A DNA stretch of 20,207 nt from Vitrella brassicaformis (lineage: Eukaryota; Sar; Vitrellaceae). Position 1 is the first letter of the stretch; every line of letters begins with the position of its first letter. The stretch is taken from NCBI GenBank assembly GCA_001179505.1, contig CDMY01000729.1, forward strand, positions 1 to 20,207, in the 5' to 3' direction. Under the pieces are notes generated by a model. The model worked only from the letters and a program-made list of their open reading frames with translations. It did no database searches and was not told the origin of the DNA. A program made the translations under genes and the position numbers. This document shows positions 17,081 through 20,207 of this stretch, in pieces.

Positions 17081-19541
17081 ATGCTTTCTCTGTGCATCGT
17101 CGTCTGCTTGCTGTCTGCCCATGCCATATCTTGTCCAAGTGAGGATTTTGAAGAAAGTGTTTCCAGCAAACTGGCCGAGGCGATTACCAAGCTGAGAAAT
17201 GACAAGATTCTCACGAAGCCGTTCATGTGGGGCACTGCTACGGCCGCCTACCAAGTGCCCGCTAGTGTGTATCGCCATATTGCTGGCGAGACGCCCATTG
17301 TGTGTGCAGGTGGAGGGAGGTTGGAATGAAGGCGGACGAGTGCCGAGTCACTGGGACACTTTCACGCACACGAGCGCAGCCAAGGGCCTCAGAAAGATCA
17401 GAAATGATGACAATGTGAGGGGGAGGAAGCAGAGACATGCCGCACTTCCTTGCTGTTTTCAGGGTGATGTAGCCTGCGACTTTTACCATAAGGTAAGTGT
17501 GCAAGTAAAGTCAGAGTCACGCTTGTTGAACGTGCGCAATGTGCAATCTAGTACAAGGACGACATCAAGCTGATGAAGGACCTAAATTTCACCCACTTCC
17601 GCTACTCCATCAGCTGGCCACGAGTCATGAACGGAACTGAAATCAATGAGGAGGGTAGGAACAGTAGTAGACGCCATGCTAATTGCGCTTTTCTGCGTGT
17701 ATGAAAGGAGTCAGTCTGCCTGGTCTCTATGCACAGGAATTCAATTCTACCGTAACTTAACGGCACTTCTCATAGAGAACGGCATCGAACCAGTCGTGAC
17801 GTTGTACCATTGGGATCTGCCAGAGTAGAGGGCCAGCCCACAATGGCCACGCCAGCCGCTTCAGCTGAGTACAACAATGATTGCTGCCTTGTGTGCTGTT
17901 TGTTTGACCAGCATTTACGACTGGCGGAACGAAACCGTCATGGAGGCTTTTGGCGAGTTTGCGAACCTGATGTTCGATGAGTTGCAGGGCGTCAAATTCT
18001 GGATCACCGTAAGTTAGCCTCGCACAGTCCAGCCAGACGGATACACACCCATAGGAAGGGATTGTGTCGGCAATGTGTGTCACTCTAGTTCAATGAGCCC
18101 TATATATTCTGCAAGTTTGGATATCATCTAGGCAACCGTACTCAGAACAATAGCAAGCAAGAAACAATGGTGAAGCTGTGATGTTCGCTTCTAGACGCCC
18201 CTGGGGTCAAGTCTGCAGCTGACCACCTCAAGTGTGGCCACAATGTCCTCAAGTCACACGCAAAGGTGCCGATGGGACAGGGTTGAGGGAAGCACCCTTA
18301 TCCTTTGGAGTTCAATGAGTGTGTATGCAGGCTTATTCCATCTGGAAGGAACTGTACGAAAAGGAGCGGCCAGATGCCATGGTGGGCATCACCCTTAACT
18401 CCGAGTGGTACGTGCCCTTTGATGGCAACGACCCCGACGACCTGGATGCCGCTCGGGCGTTAACGGACCTGCAAGTTGGATGGTTCGCCGACCCGGTGGG
18501 TAGGCAGACAGACGAAGAGGGCAGCACGCCACTCCTGTGTTGCGTGTGGCCCTGGTCCACACGTCAATTAAGATATACGGCACTGGCGACTATCCCGAGT
18601 CTCTGAAGGCTCACTATGGTGATGACATGCCTCTCTTCACAGAGAAGGAGAAAGCCGCCGTGAAGGGCTCGGCAGACTTCTTCGGACTCAACCACTATAC
18701 GACTCGGTAAGACACGTACAGACAGGGAGACACATTCAGACAGAGACCGGCTTGACCGCATTGTGCCGTGTGCATGATATTTGCAGCTACGTCAAGGCCA
18801 CAGCAGAGGGTGGCTACCGCAAAATGACAATGCGCCGAAGTGTCCCGATTGGTCCGCAGGCGGCATCCAGTTGGCTGTATATCGTCCCATGGGGATTTAG
18901 CAGGCTTCTCAAATACGTTAACCAAAGGTGGAAACCCAAGAGCATCATTGTCACCGAAAACGGTCGGTCAGCGCTGGATAGTGGGTGTGAGAGACACTAA
19001 CACGTGTGCCTTCCTCCATCGCAGGCATGTCTGATGAGGATAGCAACGACACTGCTTCTCTAATTGACGATCAGAACAGGTCGGACACGAAGGCCGATCC
19101 TATTCGGACTCCGTTGGACTTGTTTCAGAGTCTGGTACTACCAGGAGTACCTGAAGGAGATGGCCAAGGCCATGCTGGAAGGCAGCGTGCCGGTCGCGGG
19201 ATACTTCGCCTGGTCTCTAATGGACAACTTCGAATGGGCGGAAGGATTTGATGAACGGTACACACATCATGGAAAAAGCCACAGCGGGAAGATGCCACCT
19301 CGTGTTCCTCCTCCCCTTCAGCTTCGGTCTGACCTATGTCGACTTCAATGATCCGGAGCGCCCACGAACGGCCAAAAGATCTGCAAAATACCTCGGGTTC
19401 ATACACTGGGTGCCCATGTATCTGATTCGCTGGGGGTTTCTCTTCGTTTACAGAGCCCTGATTCCGAGCGTCGAGGCTCAAATAGGGGCCTGTCAGTCGC
19501 TCGATAACCTCACTGCCAAGTCAGGGGGGGAGGGAATATGA
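17081..19541 (+). CDS. Secreted glycoside hydrolase family 1 (beta-glucosidase-like)
   Basis: Fourteen exons: 17081-17254, 17310-17414, 17463-17492, 17552-17654, 17737-17824, 17912-18008, 18089-18137, 18195-18265, 18331-18495, 18573-18706, 18787-18962, 19025-19079, 19129-19257, 19322-19541. All introns are GT-AG, 48-87 nt, with phases closing on 531 aa, normal for GH1. The ATG at 17081 opens a signal peptide (MLSLCIVVCLLSAHA). GH1 marks in order are FMWGTATAAYQ then VEGGWNEGG, GDVACDFYHKY, FRYSISWPRV, LYHWDLP, FNEP with acid/base Glu202, HAPG, SADFFGLNHYTTR, IIVTENG with nucleophile Glu396, and GYFAWSLMDNFEWAEGF. GH1 retaining enzymes release sugars from beta-glycosides; the substrate cannot be read here. 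The YGGW block after HWDLP is shortened (IYDW). The C-terminus has a hydrophobic tail that depends on whether a possible 44-nt intron (19410-19453) is removed; if spliced, the gene stops at 19507. Confidence 0.92.
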
Positions 19542-19845
19542 TGAGATAGGAGCGCCGCCTCTCTGATTCATGCTTTCCGTCTGATGCTCGCAGTGGGCAG
19601 CTTCGTATTCGATTGTGAGCACTCTGAGCCAAACGAAACGAAGTCGCTTTGTCCGCACGAAGAAACATCAGGAGAGGACTGGAAGTGGTGGGTGAGGTGG
19701 AAGGCTGAGGGTCTGGCCTTCGAAATCCACCCGCTGCGCTGCTCTCCCTTGCACTCTGCCTCGCCTCTCTAAGTTTACCGTAATCGTAAATCACAACAAC
19801 GCATTGGCCTTTCAAAGTCATGAGTTGCCCTCCTCCGTCGGGGGC
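19542..19845. other. 3' flank of the GH1 gene
   Basis: Nothing recognisable is seen on the plus strand. A long minus-strand open frame (19510-20058) spans the region, but it also runs through the direct and inverted repeats to the right and has no motif, so I do not call it a gene. Confidence 0.45.
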
Positions 19846-20029
19846 TCGGGACTCGCTCCGCGTCGGCGTTGCGAAATGCATGCAAAGCTCGCATGAAAGC
19901 CCCCAAGCTCGCATGGAAGCCCCCGCAAAAAGACGGTACCGAATGAAAAAGTCTCGCTGGCCCCAATTACGAACGAACACGAACTTCGGGTAAGAGTGCC
20001 TCGGCTCGCTAAAAGCTCGCGAGTCCCGA
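19846..20029. repeat. 11-bp inverted repeat bracketing ~160 bp
   Basis: TCGGGACTCGC at 19846-19856 is the exact reverse complement of GCGAGTCCCGA at 20019-20029. The interior is rich in GCTCGC words. It could be a small foldback or MITE-like element, but no target-site duplication was found by eye. Confidence 0.45.
19885..19924. repeat. 20-bp tandem duplication
   Basis: AAGCTCGCATGAAAGCCCCC (19885-19904) is followed immediately by the same 20 bases with one A-to-G change (19905-19924). Confidence 0.93.
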
Positions 20030-20115
20030 AAGACACGATCAGCATCCCTTCCCTCCACCCCGTTGAAGCCTCTTCCCCTGGTCGGGCAATAAAATTTCTA
20101 AAACGTCCCAAATGT

Positions 20116-20157
20116 GCCGAAAAATATTCAAAAGCCGGGAAACCGCCGAAAAATATT
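20116..20157. repeat. A-rich direct repeat, 13 bp
   Basis: GCCGAAAAATATT occurs at 20116-20128 and 20145-20157, within an A-rich stretch reaching the window end. A weaker related word (ATATCGAAAAT) follows at about 20169. Confidence 0.85.
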
Positions 20158-20207
20158 TAAAACCAAAATATATCGAAAATTTGAGGAGAAGCTTTAAGGC
20201 GATGACC

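Noticed and set aside
1-20207. Bacterial-style features such as CRISPR arrays, operons or ribosome binding sites
   Set aside because: The spliced genes and the LTR retrotransposon show that this is eukaryotic nuclear DNA; no spaced repeat array was found.

Overview
The window is nuclear DNA of a eukaryote, almost certainly a protist. Genes are split by many short GT-AG introns (44-87 nt), the encoded proteins carry secretory signal peptides, and there is a decayed Ty1/copia retrotransposon. The gene content (family-2 arylsulfotransferase-like proteins, P-type trefoil domains, a GH1 glucosidase) and the tiny introns would suit an alveolate or stramenopile-type alga or protist. I cannot name the organism from the sequence.

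Layout. 1-1042: flank with a ~180-bp dispersed repeat (copy A). 1043-4563 (+): a 17-exon gene for a secreted arylsulfotransferase-like (ASST) protein that ends in three P-type trefoil domains; I reconstructed it exon by exon, with every phase matching, to 845 aa. 5075-7620 (-): a tail-to-tail paralogue with only 5 exons (754 aa) and no trefoil domains. 7621-8768: intergenic DNA with a 24-bp direct repeat and repeat copy B. 8769-9797 (+): a long unrecognised ORF with an acidic N-terminus. 9819-10092: repeats and a run of perfect hairpins. 10370 to about 13810 (+): a dead, 5'-truncated copia element (integrase, reverse transcriptase and RNase H remnants and a probable 3' LTR). 13945-14377: a tandem duplication followed by repeat copy C. 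14636-15309 (-): a decayed coding remnant of unknown origin. 15984-16330: short tandem repeats. 17081-19541 (+): a 14-exon secreted GH1 beta-glucosidase-like gene (531 aa) with both catalytic glutamates. 19542-20207: flank with short direct and inverted repeats.

How the genes may relate. The two ASST paralogues and the GH1 enzyme all look secreted and could act on extracellular or surface conjugates (sulfate esters, glycosides). The trefoil tail of the first ASST could anchor it to glycoproteins or mucilage. This is inference. The best-supported unusual points are the ASST-triple-trefoil fusion, the loss of exactly one trefoil disulfide pair in its middle domain, the strong intron-number mismatch between the two paralogues, and an undescribed 180-bp hairpin repeat present three times in 14 kb.
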